From assembly GCF_020889685.1 (NCBI RefSeq), contig NZ_JACMYO010000047.1:1-50814 (forward strand): 50,814 nucleotides of DNA, written 5' to 3'. Position 1 is the first letter of the stretch; every line of letters begins with the position of its first letter. The notes under the pieces are model-generated. The model had not been told where the DNA came from. It was given only the letters and a program-made list of their open reading frames with translations, and did not search any database. Positions 16,174 through 24,972 of this stretch are shown one piece after another. Origin of the DNA: Bradyrhizobium oropedii (GTDB taxonomy: Bacteria; Pseudomonadota; Alphaproteobacteria; Rhizobiales; Xanthobacteraceae). The translations under genes were made by a program, and so were the position numbers.

Positions 16174-18225
16174 ATGCGCGCGGAAGAGCCGTTCCTGGTC
16201 CGCCACGCGGACCTCATCTTCGCGTTGAAGACGTTCGCCGCGTCGATGCTGGCGCTCGTCATCGCATTGGCGATTGATCTGCCGCGCCCCTATTGGGCGA
16301 TGGCGACGGTCTACATCACGTCACAGCCGCTGGCCGGCGCGACGAGCTCAAAGGCGTTCTTCCGCGTGATCGGCACCCTGGTCGGCGCGACCATGACGGT
16401 CGCCATGGTGCCGAACCTGATCAATGCGCCGGAGCTGCTGTGCCTCGCGATCGCGCTCTGGGTCGGACTCTGCCTTTATCTGTCGCTGCTCGACGGCACG
16501 CCGCGCAGCTATGTCTTCATGCTGGGCGGATACACCGTCGCGCTGATCGGCTTTCCGTCGGTGGCCGCGCCTGGCAGCATCTTCGACGTCGCGCTGGCGC
16601 GGGTCGAGGAGATCTCGCTCGGCATCATCTGTGCGAGCCTGGTCTCGACCGTGGTGTTTCCCCGCAGCGTCGCGCCGGCGGTCGGCGGCCGCGTCAGAAG
16701 CTGGCTATCGGATGCGCGACGCCTGTCCCGCGACGTGCTGCTGGATCGCGGAACCAGCGAGACGCGCCGGGCCCAACGCCTCCGCCTTGCGACCGACATC
16801 GTCGAGATCGACACGCTGGCGACCCATCTCGCCTATGACAGGTTGGCCGACGTCGGCACCGTGCGTGGCCTCGGAGAAGTCCGGCTGCGCATGCTGATGC
16901 TGTTGCCGATCATCACGTCGATCGAAGACCGGCTTGCCGCACTCGGCGAGGCGGCCCTGCAAAGGCAGCCGGAGCTCCGGCGGCGGATCGACGATCTCGC
17001 GGCATGGATCGTCGACGATGATCGCCAGCGGCAATCTGGCGAGCAGATCCGCGCCGCGATCGCCGAGCGGCAATCCGCGCTCGACGGCGTCGCGCCGCGC
17101 GAGCGCATCATCACGATCAGCCTGCTGCTCCGGCTACGTGAGCTCGTCGACATCTCGGCCGACTGCCGCGCAGTGGGCGATGCGATTGCCGCGGGCCAGG
17201 ATATCTCCACCGTGCCGCTGGCGTTCCACCCGGAGTTGGGGGCTGCGCCGGTCCGTCATCGCGACCACGGCATGGCGCTGTGGTCGGCCGCGGGAGCGGC
17301 GGTCGCTATCCTGATCTGCTGCGGCCTGTGGATCGCGACCGGGTGGGCCGATGGCGCCTCGGCGCCGATGATGGCGGCGGTCGCCTGCTCCTTCTTTGCA
17401 GCGCAGGATGAGCCGGCGCGCAGCATCCGGGCCTTCGGCCTGTTTTCGCTGGTCGCCATCGTCGTCGTCGCGATCTATCAGTTCGCGCTGGTGCCGGGCA
17501 TCTCCCATATCGAGGTCCTGATCGCCGCGCTGGCGCCGACCTTCCTCTTGTACGGTTTCCTGATCGCGCGGCCCAAGACCGCGCCGATCGGCATGGCCCT
17601 CGCCGCCAACACCGCGACGCTGCTCGCGCTGCAATCGACCTACAGCGCGGATTTTGCCAGCTTTGCCAACACCTCCGTCGCCTTCTTCATCGGTGTCGTC
17701 ATCGCCGAGATCGTGACGCGGATCGCGCGCGGCGTCGGCGCCGAATGGATCGCCAAACGGCTGATGACCTCGAGCTGGCAGACGCTCGCTGTCGCTGCCG
17801 AGCGGCGCGGCCGCGGCGATCGCGCGCAGTTTGCCGGCCTGATGCTGCATCGGCTCGGACTATTGGTTCAGCGTATCGCCTTCATCTCCGAGAGCGACCG
17901 CCGCGATGCCGACAGCCTGGTGCAGCTGCGCATCGGGCTCAACATCATCGACCTCAGGCGAGCCCGTTACGGCCTCGCCGCGTTGACCGTGCGTGCCATC
18001 GACGACATGCTGGACGACCTCGCGGCGGCGTTTCGCGCCCATGCGGACGAGGCAATGCCGACCGAACTGCTGACATGCATCGATGCGGCGCTGACCGCCG
18101 TCGTCAAGGATCCCAATGCGCGTGCGCGGGACCATGCGTTGCTCGGCCTCGTCGGTATCCGCCGCGGCCTGTTTCCGGATGCACCCGCGTATCGATCGCA
18201 GCCCGAGGAGAGTTTTGCTGCATGA
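16174..18225 (+). CDS. FUSC-family (AaeB-like) inner-membrane efflux protein
   Basis: 683 residues. Membrane bundles lie at about residues 10-170 and 365-510, each followed by a helical cytoplasmic domain, which is the duplicated FUSC/AaeB layout. FAASMLALVIALAIDLPRPY at the N-terminus is the typical first FUSC helix. The family exports aromatic carboxylic acids together with a membrane-fusion protein. Its TGA overlaps the ATG of the DUF1656 gene (ATGA), so the operon is translationally coupled. Confidence 0.9.
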   Translation: MRAEEPFLVRHADLIFALKTFAASMLALVIALAIDLPRPYWAMATVYITSQPLAGATSSKAFFRVIGTLVGATMTVAMVPNLINAPELLCLAIALWVGLCLYLSLLDGTPRSYVFMLGGYTVALIGFPSVAAPGSIFDVALARVEEISLGIICASLVSTVVFPRSVAPAVGGRVRSWLSDARRLSRDVLLDRGTSETRRAQRLRLATDIVEIDTLATHLAYDRLADVGTVRGLGEVRLRMLMLLPIITSIEDRLAALGEAALQRQPELRRRIDDLAAWIVDDDRQRQSGEQIRAAIAERQSALDGVAPRERIITISLLLRLRELVDISADCRAVGDAIAAGQDISTVPLAFHPELGAAPVRHRDHGMALWSAAGAAVAILICCGLWIATGWADGASAPMMAAVACSFFAAQDEPARSIRAFGLFSLVAIVVVAIYQFALVPGISHIEVLIAALAPTFLLYGFLIARPKTAPIGMALAANTATLLALQSTYSADFASFANTSVAFFIGVVIAEIVTRIARGVGAEWIAKRLMTSSWQTLAVAAERRGRGDRAQFAGLMLHRLGLLVQRIAFISESDRRDADSLVQLRIGLNIIDLRRARYGLAALTVRAIDDMLDDLAAAFRAHADEAMPTELLTCIDAALTAVVKDPNARARDHALLGLVGIRRGLFPDAPAYRSQPEESFAA

Positions 18226-18428
18226 GGTATGAGATCGACATCTACGGCGTACTGGTCCCGGCGCTGCTGCTGTGGCTCATCGTTGCCTACGCGCTGAGTG
18301 CCGGGATCAGCCGGATCATGCAGCGCTTCGGGCTCTACCGGCTGGTCTGGCATCGCGCGCTGTTCAATTTCGCACTGTACGTATGCCTCTTGGGCGTCGT
18401 CGTTTATCTTTCGGAGTTTCTGCCATGA
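18222..18428 (+). CDS. DUF1656 (AaeX-like) small membrane protein
   Basis: 68 residues with two hydrophobic segments (about 9-27 and 45-65). It matches the AaeX/DUF1656 proteins that accompany FUSC and HlyD partners. It overlaps both neighbours: ATGA with the FUSC stop and ATGA with the HlyD start. It probably assists the efflux complex in the inner membrane; no catalytic motif is expected. Confidence 0.88.
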   Translation: MRYEIDIYGVLVPALLLWLIVAYALSAGISRIMQRFGLYRLVWHRALFNFALYVCLLGVVVYLSEFLP

Positions 18429-19291
18429 AGGGGAATTTCGCCTGGCTCGGCCGGGTCGCGCTGACCGCGATCGCGCTCGTCGCCGCGCTCGCCGTCGCTC
18501 ACGGGCTCTGGGTCTATTATATGGAATCGCCCTGGACCCGCGACGGCAGGGTCCGCGCCGACGTGGTTCAGGTTGCTCCCGATGTATCCGGCTTCGTGAC
18601 CGACGTGCTGGTCAAGGACAATCAGCAAGTGCATCGTGGCGATATCCTGTTCCGGATCGATCGGGCACGCTTTGCCCTGGCATTGCAGCAGGCCGATGCC
18701 GCGGTCGCCGGTCATCGCGCGACGCTGGATCAGGCCGAATCCGATCTCAAGCGCTACAGCGCGCTGACCACCGATGCGGTGTCGCAGCAGAAGCAGGAGC
18801 AGGTTCTGGCCACGCAGTTGCAGGCCAAGGCCGCCTACGATCAGGCGGTCGCCGATCGTGCCGTCGCGCAGCTCAACCTGGATCGCAGCGAAGTACACGC
18901 ATCGGTGAACGGCACCATCACCAATATGGACCTGCGGCCCGGCGCCTACGTCACCGCGGGCAAGGGTGTGATGGCCCTGGTCGACAGCGATACGCTGCAT
19001 GTGGAAGGCTATTTCGAGGAGACCAAGCTCGCGCGCATTCGCGTCGGCGACAAGGCAGAGGTCCGTCTAATGGGCGAGCCGGTCCGGCTCACCGGACATG
19101 TCGAGAGCATTGCGGCGGGCATCGAGGATCGCGACCGCGGACAAGGCGCGAACCTGCTCGCGAACGTCAATCCGACCTTCAGCTGGGTCCGGCTCGCACA
19201 GCGCGTCCCGGTACGCATCGCGCTCGATCGCCTGCCGGATCGGATCGCGCTGGTCGCCGGCCGTTCGGCAACGGTCGAGATCATGAACTAG
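18425..19291 (+). CDS. HlyD/AaeA-family membrane-fusion protein
   Basis: 288 residues. One N-terminal membrane anchor (about 8-28), then the AaeA/EmrA entry YYMESPWTRDGRVRADVVQV, a lipoyl half-motif VAPDVSGFVTDVLVKDNQQV, a helical hairpin of about 70 residues and the second half GTITNMDLRPGAYVTAGKG. It bridges the FUSC pump to the outer membrane. It is the last gene of the MarR-FUSC-DUF1656-HlyD operon; no outer-membrane factor gene lies beside it. Confidence 0.92.
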   Translation: MKGNFAWLGRVALTAIALVAALAVAHGLWVYYMESPWTRDGRVRADVVQVAPDVSGFVTDVLVKDNQQVHRGDILFRIDRARFALALQQADAAVAGHRATLDQAESDLKRYSALTTDAVSQQKQEQVLATQLQAKAAYDQAVADRAVAQLNLDRSEVHASVNGTITNMDLRPGAYVTAGKGVMALVDSDTLHVEGYFEETKLARIRVGDKAEVRLMGEPVRLTGHVESIAAGIEDRDRGQGANLLANVNPTFSWVRLAQRVPVRIALDRLPDRIALVAGRSATVEIMN

Positions 19292-19362
19292 CCGGCCGCG
19301 CCGCACAGGCGGCTACGGCCTCAAGCCGGCGCCCTTGCTGCGGCCTCCGTCAGCAAGCGCGT

Positions 19363-20229
19363 CTACGGCACGCCGTAACGTTTGAAATCGTCGCCGATGC
19401 CGTCTTGAATAGCCTTTGCCGCCGAGATGTCGACATTGCCGCCGGCCTTGTCGCCCTGTTTCAGCTTGGCCAGCCCGCGTCCATAGAGCGCGCTGGCCAG
19501 CTTCGGATCGATGCGAAGCGCGGAACTATAGTCGTCGACGGCCGCGCGCAGCTCGCCGGTCTTCAGATAGATCAGGCCACGTGAGTCGTAAGTCGCGGCG
19601 TCGGCCGACCCCGATTGCAGCGCCTTGTTGCAATCCTCCAGCGCCGCCTGCAACTCGCCGAGGATAGCCCGGCTCCAGCAGCGTCCGTTCCACACGCCGT
19701 CGAGCTTCGGCTCGAGGCGAATGGCCTGATCGTAATCCTGCGCCGCGCGGTCATATTCGTGTTTCTTCAGATAGGCCCGGGCACGGTTGGCAAAGGCTTC
19801 GCCGTAGTTCGGGTTGAGCTTGATGGCCTGATCGAAGGCATCGGTCGCGCGGTCGTAGTCGCGTTTCCTGAAATAGGCCACGCCACGGTTGTTGAACGGC
19901 TTGGTGTAGGTTGGATTGAGCTCGATCGATCGATCAAAATCCCGGATGGCGCGGTCGTAGTCCGCCTTGGCGGCATAGGCATTGCCACGGTTGTTGTAGG
20001 CGATCGCGAGGCCGGCCGGCGTCATGTCCTGCTCCGCATCGATCAGCGCCGTGCACGCACCAATGCGCGTGTCGGCCTCCGCGTGGTCGAGGCCGCTGCA
20101 CAGCTCGATGTTCCGCAGATAGTTGCTCTTTTGCTTCAGGTTCTGCGCGACCGCCGGCGATGCAAGCAACAGCAGGATCAGAAGCGGCGCCAAGCCGCCA
20201 TTCCCCTCGGAACCTGCACGAGGCTTCAT
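19363..20229 (-). CDS. exported TPR-repeat protein
   Basis: 288 residues from ATG 20229, which has GGAG six bases upstream. A Sec signal peptide spans about residues 11-29, ending SPAVAQ. Then come five or six tetratricopeptide units with clear consensus, e.g. YNNRGNAYAAKADYDRAIRD and FNNRGVAYFRKRDYDRATDA. It is a periplasmic scaffold with no enzymatic motif. It lies 74 bp downstream of the FecR-domain gene on the same strand, so the two are probably co-transcribed. Confidence 0.85.
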   Translation of the reverse strand: MKPRAGSEGNGGLAPLLILLLLASPAVAQNLKQKSNYLRNIELCSGLDHAEADTRIGACTALIDAEQDMTPAGLAIAYNNRGNAYAAKADYDRAIRDFDRSIELNPTYTKPFNNRGVAYFRKRDYDRATDAFDQAIKLNPNYGEAFANRARAYLKKHEYDRAAQDYDQAIRLEPKLDGVWNGRCWSRAILGELQAALEDCNKALQSGSADAATYDSRGLIYLKTGELRAAVDDYSSALRIDPKLASALYGRGLAKLKQGDKAGGNVDISAAKAIQDGIGDDFKRYGVP

Positions 20230-20303
20230 GTCGGGCTCCGGTCTTGACGACGCAGCATCGCTGATTTCCATGAGAAGCCGCTCACGGCCGCCGCCCTGCT
20301 CGC

Positions 20304-20960
20304 CTAGCACCCTCGGCAAATATTCGGATTGAACCTGTGGGAGGTGCCTTGCTCGGGCTGCGGCGCCACGCGCGTTGCCGGCTTCCTGAGCAGCTTGCTC
20401 TTACCCTCTTCCACGAGCGTCGCGAACCTGACGGTTCCATCGTCAGATATTTCGATACGCGGCGTGGTGCCTCGAATTCCCATCGTCGCGGCGGGGGTGT
20501 CGATCTTCATGTCACCGGTCTTCGCGACGTTGCCTGCAACGAACGTGAACGTTCCGTTGGCCAGCTTGAACAACGTGGAATTCGATTTTCCGTTCGGGTC
20601 GTATACGAACTCGGTCATGGTCATCTTGGCGTTGCTCGACAGGTTGAACGAGGTGCCATCGGTGAAGTTGATCCCGACCCGTCCATCGGCTCCGGTCTGC
20701 ACCACGTCGCCCATATAGACGAGGTCGCCGACCTTCGCCTGGGGCAATTGATCCGACAGCGCGGCCTGAACGACGGCTGCGCTTGGATGTTCGATCGTGA
20801 CCGAACCGGTGGCCATCACGACCTTCCCGATGGACTTCGCCGAGGAATTCTGAATGGCGGGTTGGGCCGGCTCGGTTTGCGCGTGCATTTGGCCCGGCAT
20901 GAAAATGGCGAGCGCGAAGACGAAGCTTGCGAGCGATTGAATAACCAAATGAATGCGCAC
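20304..20960 (-). CDS. exported FecR-domain protein
   Basis: 218 residues from a GTG at 20960, chosen because GGGAGGGG lies just upstream and the product then begins with a signal peptide ending GQMHAQ. The FecR domain shows VGDVVQ-like YMGDVVQTGADGRVGINFTDG and the characteristic MGIRGTTPRIEI near residue 170. No transmembrane anti-sigma anchor and no ECF sigma gene is nearby, so this is the periplasmic stand-alone FecR type. The C-terminus ends NPNICRGC. It faces a divergent large FecR/repeat protein, which suggests a shared surface or envelope role. Confidence 0.82.
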   Translation of the reverse strand: MRIHLVIQSLASFVFALAIFMPGQMHAQTEPAQPAIQNSSAKSIGKVVMATGSVTIEHPSAAVVQAALSDQLPQAKVGDLVYMGDVVQTGADGRVGINFTDGTSFNLSSNAKMTMTEFVYDPNGKSNSTLFKLANGTFTFVAGNVAKTGDMKIDTPAATMGIRGTTPRIEISDDGTVRFATLVEEGKSKLLRKPATRVAPQPEQGTSHRFNPNICRGC

Positions 20961-21370
20961 GATCCCCTCCCTTTCGAGAAGATCTTGTGGTGTCACGGCG
21001 TGATGGCGATCTGGATCGCCCGGCCGAAACCGCAGGACCTTTCGTGCCAAACGAGTTGCAGAAAACAGGCCTAAAGGCCTGACGTAGCTCGAATAAGAAT
21101 TAATATCTGGACAATTTACTCCGTAATTATACTATTATTCTAGTGGGGCTGCACCCCGCGATAAAGGACAGTCATTCTGCCCTTTTTGCGGTTGCTTTGT
21201 GCGGTGCTGGAATTCGATTTGCACTTCCGAATTTAGTTTCAATCAGGACGTTTCGGCGGACAAGCCTATGGCTACCGGTGCGGGGATTTTGACCTCGCGG
21301 CGCGAATGAGCCAGACCAAAAAAAATGCGGCACCACCTTCTGCCTGAGCTGTTCAGCAGGCGAAAAGCCA
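20961..21370. other. 410-bp AT-rich divergent intergenic region
   Basis: It separates the FecR-domain gene (minus) from the 1177-residue repeat protein (plus). I see no gene in it. It holds a 7-bp inverted repeat CAGGCCT-AA-AGGCCTG (21066-21081), an AT-rich stretch at 21085-21145 that is unusual in this GC-rich window, and a possible plus-strand promoter TGGACA-N16-TACTAT (21108-21135). Confidence 0.6.
21108..21135 (+). promoter_or_regulatory. possible sigma70-type promoter for the large repeat protein
   Basis: TGGACA (21108-21113), 16-bp spacer, TACTAT (21130-21135), inside the AT-rich stretch and about 235 bp ahead of the start codon. It is a pattern match only. Confidence 0.3.
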
Positions 21371-24300
21371 ATGTCAGTTGCGTCCGGCGTCGCGTTCGGG
21401 GACGCGTGCACGGCCGTCTTAGGCCGCCTGCCCCGAGTGGTTGGCATTGTTCAGGCGGCGATCGGCCGCAGCACCGTCGCGCGTGCGCGCGGCGTTGCCG
21501 GCCTCATGATGGCCGGCGATCCCATTCACCAGGGTGACGTCATCGAAATCGCAGCCGGCGGGCGGGCCGAGATCCGCTTGCTTGACGGTACCGTGCTCAA
21601 TTTGCCGGCTGGCACACGCCTAGAGTTGGGCAATTTCGCGCACGTGTCCGGCGGCGGCTTGGGCCTGTTCGCAAAAGCCAGAAGCATCTTGCGCATGATT
21701 GGCAGCCGGCTGGCAGGGTCAAGCGTCCTGGCGGCGGACACGCCTGTTGGCACCATTCGCGCCAGCGGCCTCGGCATGTTGTCGTTCGCCGCGCTGACCC
21801 TCTCGCTTTTGGAGGACGCCCGGGCTGCGGAGCCGAACGTCACGTTCCTCGACGACGACAACATCAACTACAAAGACCTCCACCACGGCATATTCGAGCT
21901 CGTGACCAAGGAGGCCAATCCCCGGCATATCATCGTCGATGATCCCGGACAGACGATCATCCTGACCGCAAGAGGGTCGTCGGTCAGCGTGAGCCAGGTC
22001 ACCAATAGCCCGGCGCACATGGAGGAATTGCGGGACGCGCAGCAGGAGGCGCTTGCCAATTTCGAGAAGGGATCGGGATCAAAAGGTTCCAGCACGCCCG
22101 CCTATCAAGGGTCGCCCCTGCTGCAACCGATCAATTTCACTGCGCCTGACCCTTCGCAGGCGCCAAATCAGCTCGCACCTCTGCCGGTGGTCCCCCCCGA
22201 GTTCATCGTCACTTTCAAGCCGCCACCACCGACACCGCCCAAGCTGACTTTCGGAGCTGCGCCGTCACTGACGCTGAGCACGACGCATCTGACGGCGACG
22301 GAGCTGGACGACAACATTGCCGGTTCCGCGCCGAACGTCGCGCTGACGACGACATCAGGGGACTTCTCGGTGAAATTCGCCAGCGCACAGGACGCGGCGG
22401 GCGCGACGGTCAGCTATGCGCTGACAATCGGCGGCGGCAACGGCATGGCGTCGGGGGTGATCGACTCGCACACCGGCCTCGCCGACGTGCTGGTTCTGAA
22501 CAGCAACACCGTTGAAGGCCGCGTCGGTTCGGCCGGCGGCACGCTCGCATTCACCATCACGCTCGATCCAGCCACGGGGTACGTGACCTTCACCGAGTAC
22601 CGGGCGGCGATGGCGCCGCCTGGCACCAACACCGACGACAACGAAGCCGTGTCACTGGCGACCGGAATCGTAACCCTGATTGCGACCGTGATAAAGGACG
22701 GCCTCTCCCAGGATGTGACCCTCGACCTCGGCAGCAGGTTGACCTTCATCGAAGATGACCCAAGCATCAGCACAAGCGGAACAGCTCCCTCGCTGATGCT
22801 GAGTGAGATGCATCTGACGGCAACGCCGCTGGACGACAACATCGCCGGCTCTGCACCCGATGCAGCGCTGACGACGACCTCCGCCGACTTCTCGACGGCA
22901 TTCCACACGGTCCAAGGCGCAGGCGGCGCGACGATCAGCTATGCGCTGACGATCGCGGGTGGCAGCGGGACCGCGTCGGGCCTGATCGACTCCCACACCG
23001 GCCTCGCCGACGTATTGGTTCTGAATGGTAGCAGCATCGAAGGCCACGTCGGTACGACCACCGGCACACTGGCGTTCACCATCGCGCTCGATCCGCTCAC
23101 CGGGCAAGTGACCTTCACCGAGTACCGCGCCGTGAAGCAGCCGCTCGGCACCAGTCCGGACAGCGGGGAAGCTGTGGCGTTGAACGTCGGCCTCATAAGC
23201 CTGGTCGCGACGATCACGGACAAGGACGGAGATTTCCGGAGCGCGAGTATTGACCTTGGCAAGCAGCTCACGATCACGGACGACGGCCCGAGCATCAAGG
23301 CGAGCGGGACCGCGCCATCGCTGCCGTTGAGCGAGTCACATCTGACGGCGACGGCGCTGGACGATCACATCGCGGGCACGGCGCCGGATGCAGCGCTGAC
23401 GACGACGTCAGCCAATTTCTCGACGGCGTTCACCTCGGTTCAAGGCGCCGACGGCGCGACCGTCCGCTACGCGTTGACGATCGCCGGCGGCAACGGCACC
23501 CCGTCGGGCCTCATCGACTCGCACACCGGCTGCGCCGACGTGCTGGTTCTGAATGGCAACACCATCGAAGGTCATGTCGGCAACACGAACGGCACACTGG
23601 CGTTCACCATCACGCTCGATCCGGCCACAGGGGGCGTGAGGTTCACCGAGTATCGGGCGGTGGAGGAGCCGTTTTGCACCAGCCCCGACGACACCAATGG
23701 CGTGTCGCTTGCGGCCGGTATTATCGGCCTGACTGCAACGATCACGGACAATGACGGCGACTTCCAGAGCGCCAGTATTGATCTCGGTAAGCAGCTGTCG
23801 ATTACGGAAGACAATCCGACAATCGGCGGCTTCCCGGTGACCGTCATCGCCGCTCACGACAATCAGGCCGCGACCGGCACCTACGATGTCAATTTCGGCG
23901 CGGATGGTGAGGCGGCAATGCACGTCGCCATCCACGACGGCGAGGTCGGCAGCACGGGATATGACCTGGCGACCTCAAGCCTCGGCGAGGGCGTCACCTC
24001 TGCGCATGTGACCGGACATGGCGATGACTACACGTTCTACTATTCGACTCATGCGGCCGGTGGCGGCGTCGAACTGGACGCCTACCGTACGGATTCAGGC
24101 GGTACGCTGTGCGATCCGCTCTTTGCACTCCTGATCAATCCGGACGGCACCTATTGCTTTAATTTCGAGAAGGTCGAGCAGTTGAAGGACGTCACCGTGA
24201 CCGGCTCCGATTTCGGCGCCTCGGACGGCGGCTCGCCGCAACTCACGGCTCCGGACGCACAACTCGTTGTCACAGGGTCTGACTGCGCCGGTCATCCCAT

Positions 24301-24904
24301 TGACGTCACGGCATCGAGCGACGGCATCGCGGTAGGCGATGACGGCCAGCAAATCGACCCCACCGAGCGGCTGAATCTCGCATTCACCGAGAAACAGTCA
24401 CAGGTCGATTTCACTCTCGCACACTGGCAGGATTGCGGCACTGCGACGCTGACTTTCAAGGTACTCGATGGCAGCACCTGCGTTCACGACTTCAGCATCT
24501 GTGTTCCCAAACCAGCCAGCGGCTGCGCCGGCATCGTAGTACAGGAAACGAATAACACGTCGTTGATCAACACCTACACCTTCGACAACGCGACGCAGAC
24601 ATACACGCTCTACGTTGGAAAGGCGTTCAATCAGGTTCAGATCGACTATGATCGAGCGGAATCCGGCCATCCCACCTTCACGGTCAACAACATCACCTAC
24701 GACGAGAAGACGAGCATTCCGAGCACGGACCTTCTGTTCGATGTATCCGCCGTTGACAAGGACGGCCATTCGGCCACGACCGGCCTTCAGGTCGACATCC
24801 AGGGCGCGACACATGCCCTGCCATTCGCCCCCGGTCCGGAAAGCGACGCGCTGGCCGGCGGCAACATCGTTCCAGATCATGTACGACATGATCTGATCAT
24901 TTAG
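21371..24904 (+). CDS. large FecR-domain protein with three DUF5801-type tandem repeats
   Basis: 1177 residues. The N-terminal FecR-like part covers about residues 45-140 (GDPIHQGDVIEIAAGGRAEI, then DTPVGTIRASGLG where GIRGT is usual). A Pro-rich linker covers about 240-295. Three near-identical units of 175-176 residues begin near 302, 477 and 653, each with LTAT.LDD.IAG.AP..AL, IDSHTG.ADVLVLN, FTEYRA and an ITD.DGD-like end. A 350-residue C-terminal part resembles T1SS-type repeat proteins. No RTX nonapeptides are seen. I infer a secreted or surface adhesin-like protein; no type I secretion genes are adjacent. Repeat boundaries and low-complexity Asp/Thr content suggest recent internal duplication. 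Confidence 0.78.
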   Translation: MSVASGVAFGDACTAVLGRLPRVVGIVQAAIGRSTVARARGVAGLMMAGDPIHQGDVIEIAAGGRAEIRLLDGTVLNLPAGTRLELGNFAHVSGGGLGLFAKARSILRMIGSRLAGSSVLAADTPVGTIRASGLGMLSFAALTLSLLEDARAAEPNVTFLDDDNINYKDLHHGIFELVTKEANPRHIIVDDPGQTIILTARGSSVSVSQVTNSPAHMEELRDAQQEALANFEKGSGSKGSSTPAYQGSPLLQPINFTAPDPSQAPNQLAPLPVVPPEFIVTFKPPPPTPPKLTFGAAPSLTLSTTHLTATELDDNIAGSAPNVALTTTSGDFSVKFASAQDAAGATVSYALTIGGGNGMASGVIDSHTGLADVLVLNSNTVEGRVGSAGGTLAFTITLDPATGYVTFTEYRAAMAPPGTNTDDNEAVSLATGIVTLIATVIKDGLSQDVTLDLGSRLTFIEDDPSISTSGTAPSLMLSEMHLTATPLDDNIAGSAPDAALTTTSADFSTAFHTVQGAGGATISYALTIAGGSGTASGLIDSHTGLADVLVLNGSSIEGHVGTTTGTLAFTIALDPLTGQVTFTEYRAVKQPLGTSPDSGEAVALNVGLISLVATITDKDGDFRSASIDLGKQLTITDDGPSIKASGTAPSLPLSESHLTATALDDHIAGTAPDAALTTTSANFSTAFTSVQGADGATVRYALTIAGGNGTPSGLIDSHTGCADVLVLNGNTIEGHVGNTNGTLAFTITLDPATGGVRFTEYRAVEEPFCTSPDDTNGVSLAAGIIGLTATITDNDGDFQSASIDLGKQLSITEDNPTIGGFPVTVIAAHDNQAATGTYDVNFGADGEAAMHVAIHDGEVGSTGYDLATSSLGEGVTSAHVTGHGDDYTFYYSTHAAGGGVELDAYRTDSGGTLCDPLFALLINPDGTYCFNFEKVEQLKDVTVTGSDFGASDGGSPQLTAPDAQLVVTGSDCAGHPIDVTASSDGIAVGDDGQQIDPTERLNLAFTEKQSQVDFTLAHWQDCGTATLTFKVLDGSTCVHDFSICVPKPASGCAGIVVQETNNTSLINTYTFDNATQTYTLYVGKAFNQVQIDYDRAESGHPTFTVNNITYDEKTSIPSTDLLFDVSAVDKDGHSATTGLQVDIQGATHALPFAPGPESDALAGGNIVPDHVRHDLII
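22274..23830 (+). repeat. three in-gene tandem repeats of ~526 bp
   Basis: Equivalent points lie at 22274, 22799 and 23327, giving periods of 525 and 528 bp. The units share long identical runs, such as the region encoding IDSHTGLADVLVLN. The reading frame is kept throughout. Confidence 0.85.
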
Positions 24905-24926
24905 TGGCCCTGAGCCGTAGCGAGGG

Positions 24927-24959
24927 CCCGGCCCGCGTCGGATGTTGACGCGGGCCGGG
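24927..24959. terminator. bidirectional hairpin between convergent genes
   Basis: CCCGGCCCGCGTC (24927-24939), loop of 7, GACGCGGGCCGGG (24947-24959): a perfect 13-bp GC-rich stem between the stops of the repeat protein and phosphoesterase 1. No strong T tract follows on either side, so the terminator role rests on position and stem strength. Confidence 0.6.
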
Positions 24960-24972
24960 ACTGGTTCTTACC

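Noticed and set aside
20304..20960. FecR protein as part of a FecIR sigma/anti-sigma pair
   Set aside because: No ECF sigma gene or TonB receptor is adjacent, and the protein has a cleavable signal peptide instead of the single-pass anti-sigma topology.
21371..24904. The large repeat protein as an RTX toxin
   Set aside because: No GGxGxDxxx nonapeptide repeats are present and no type I secretion genes are adjacent.
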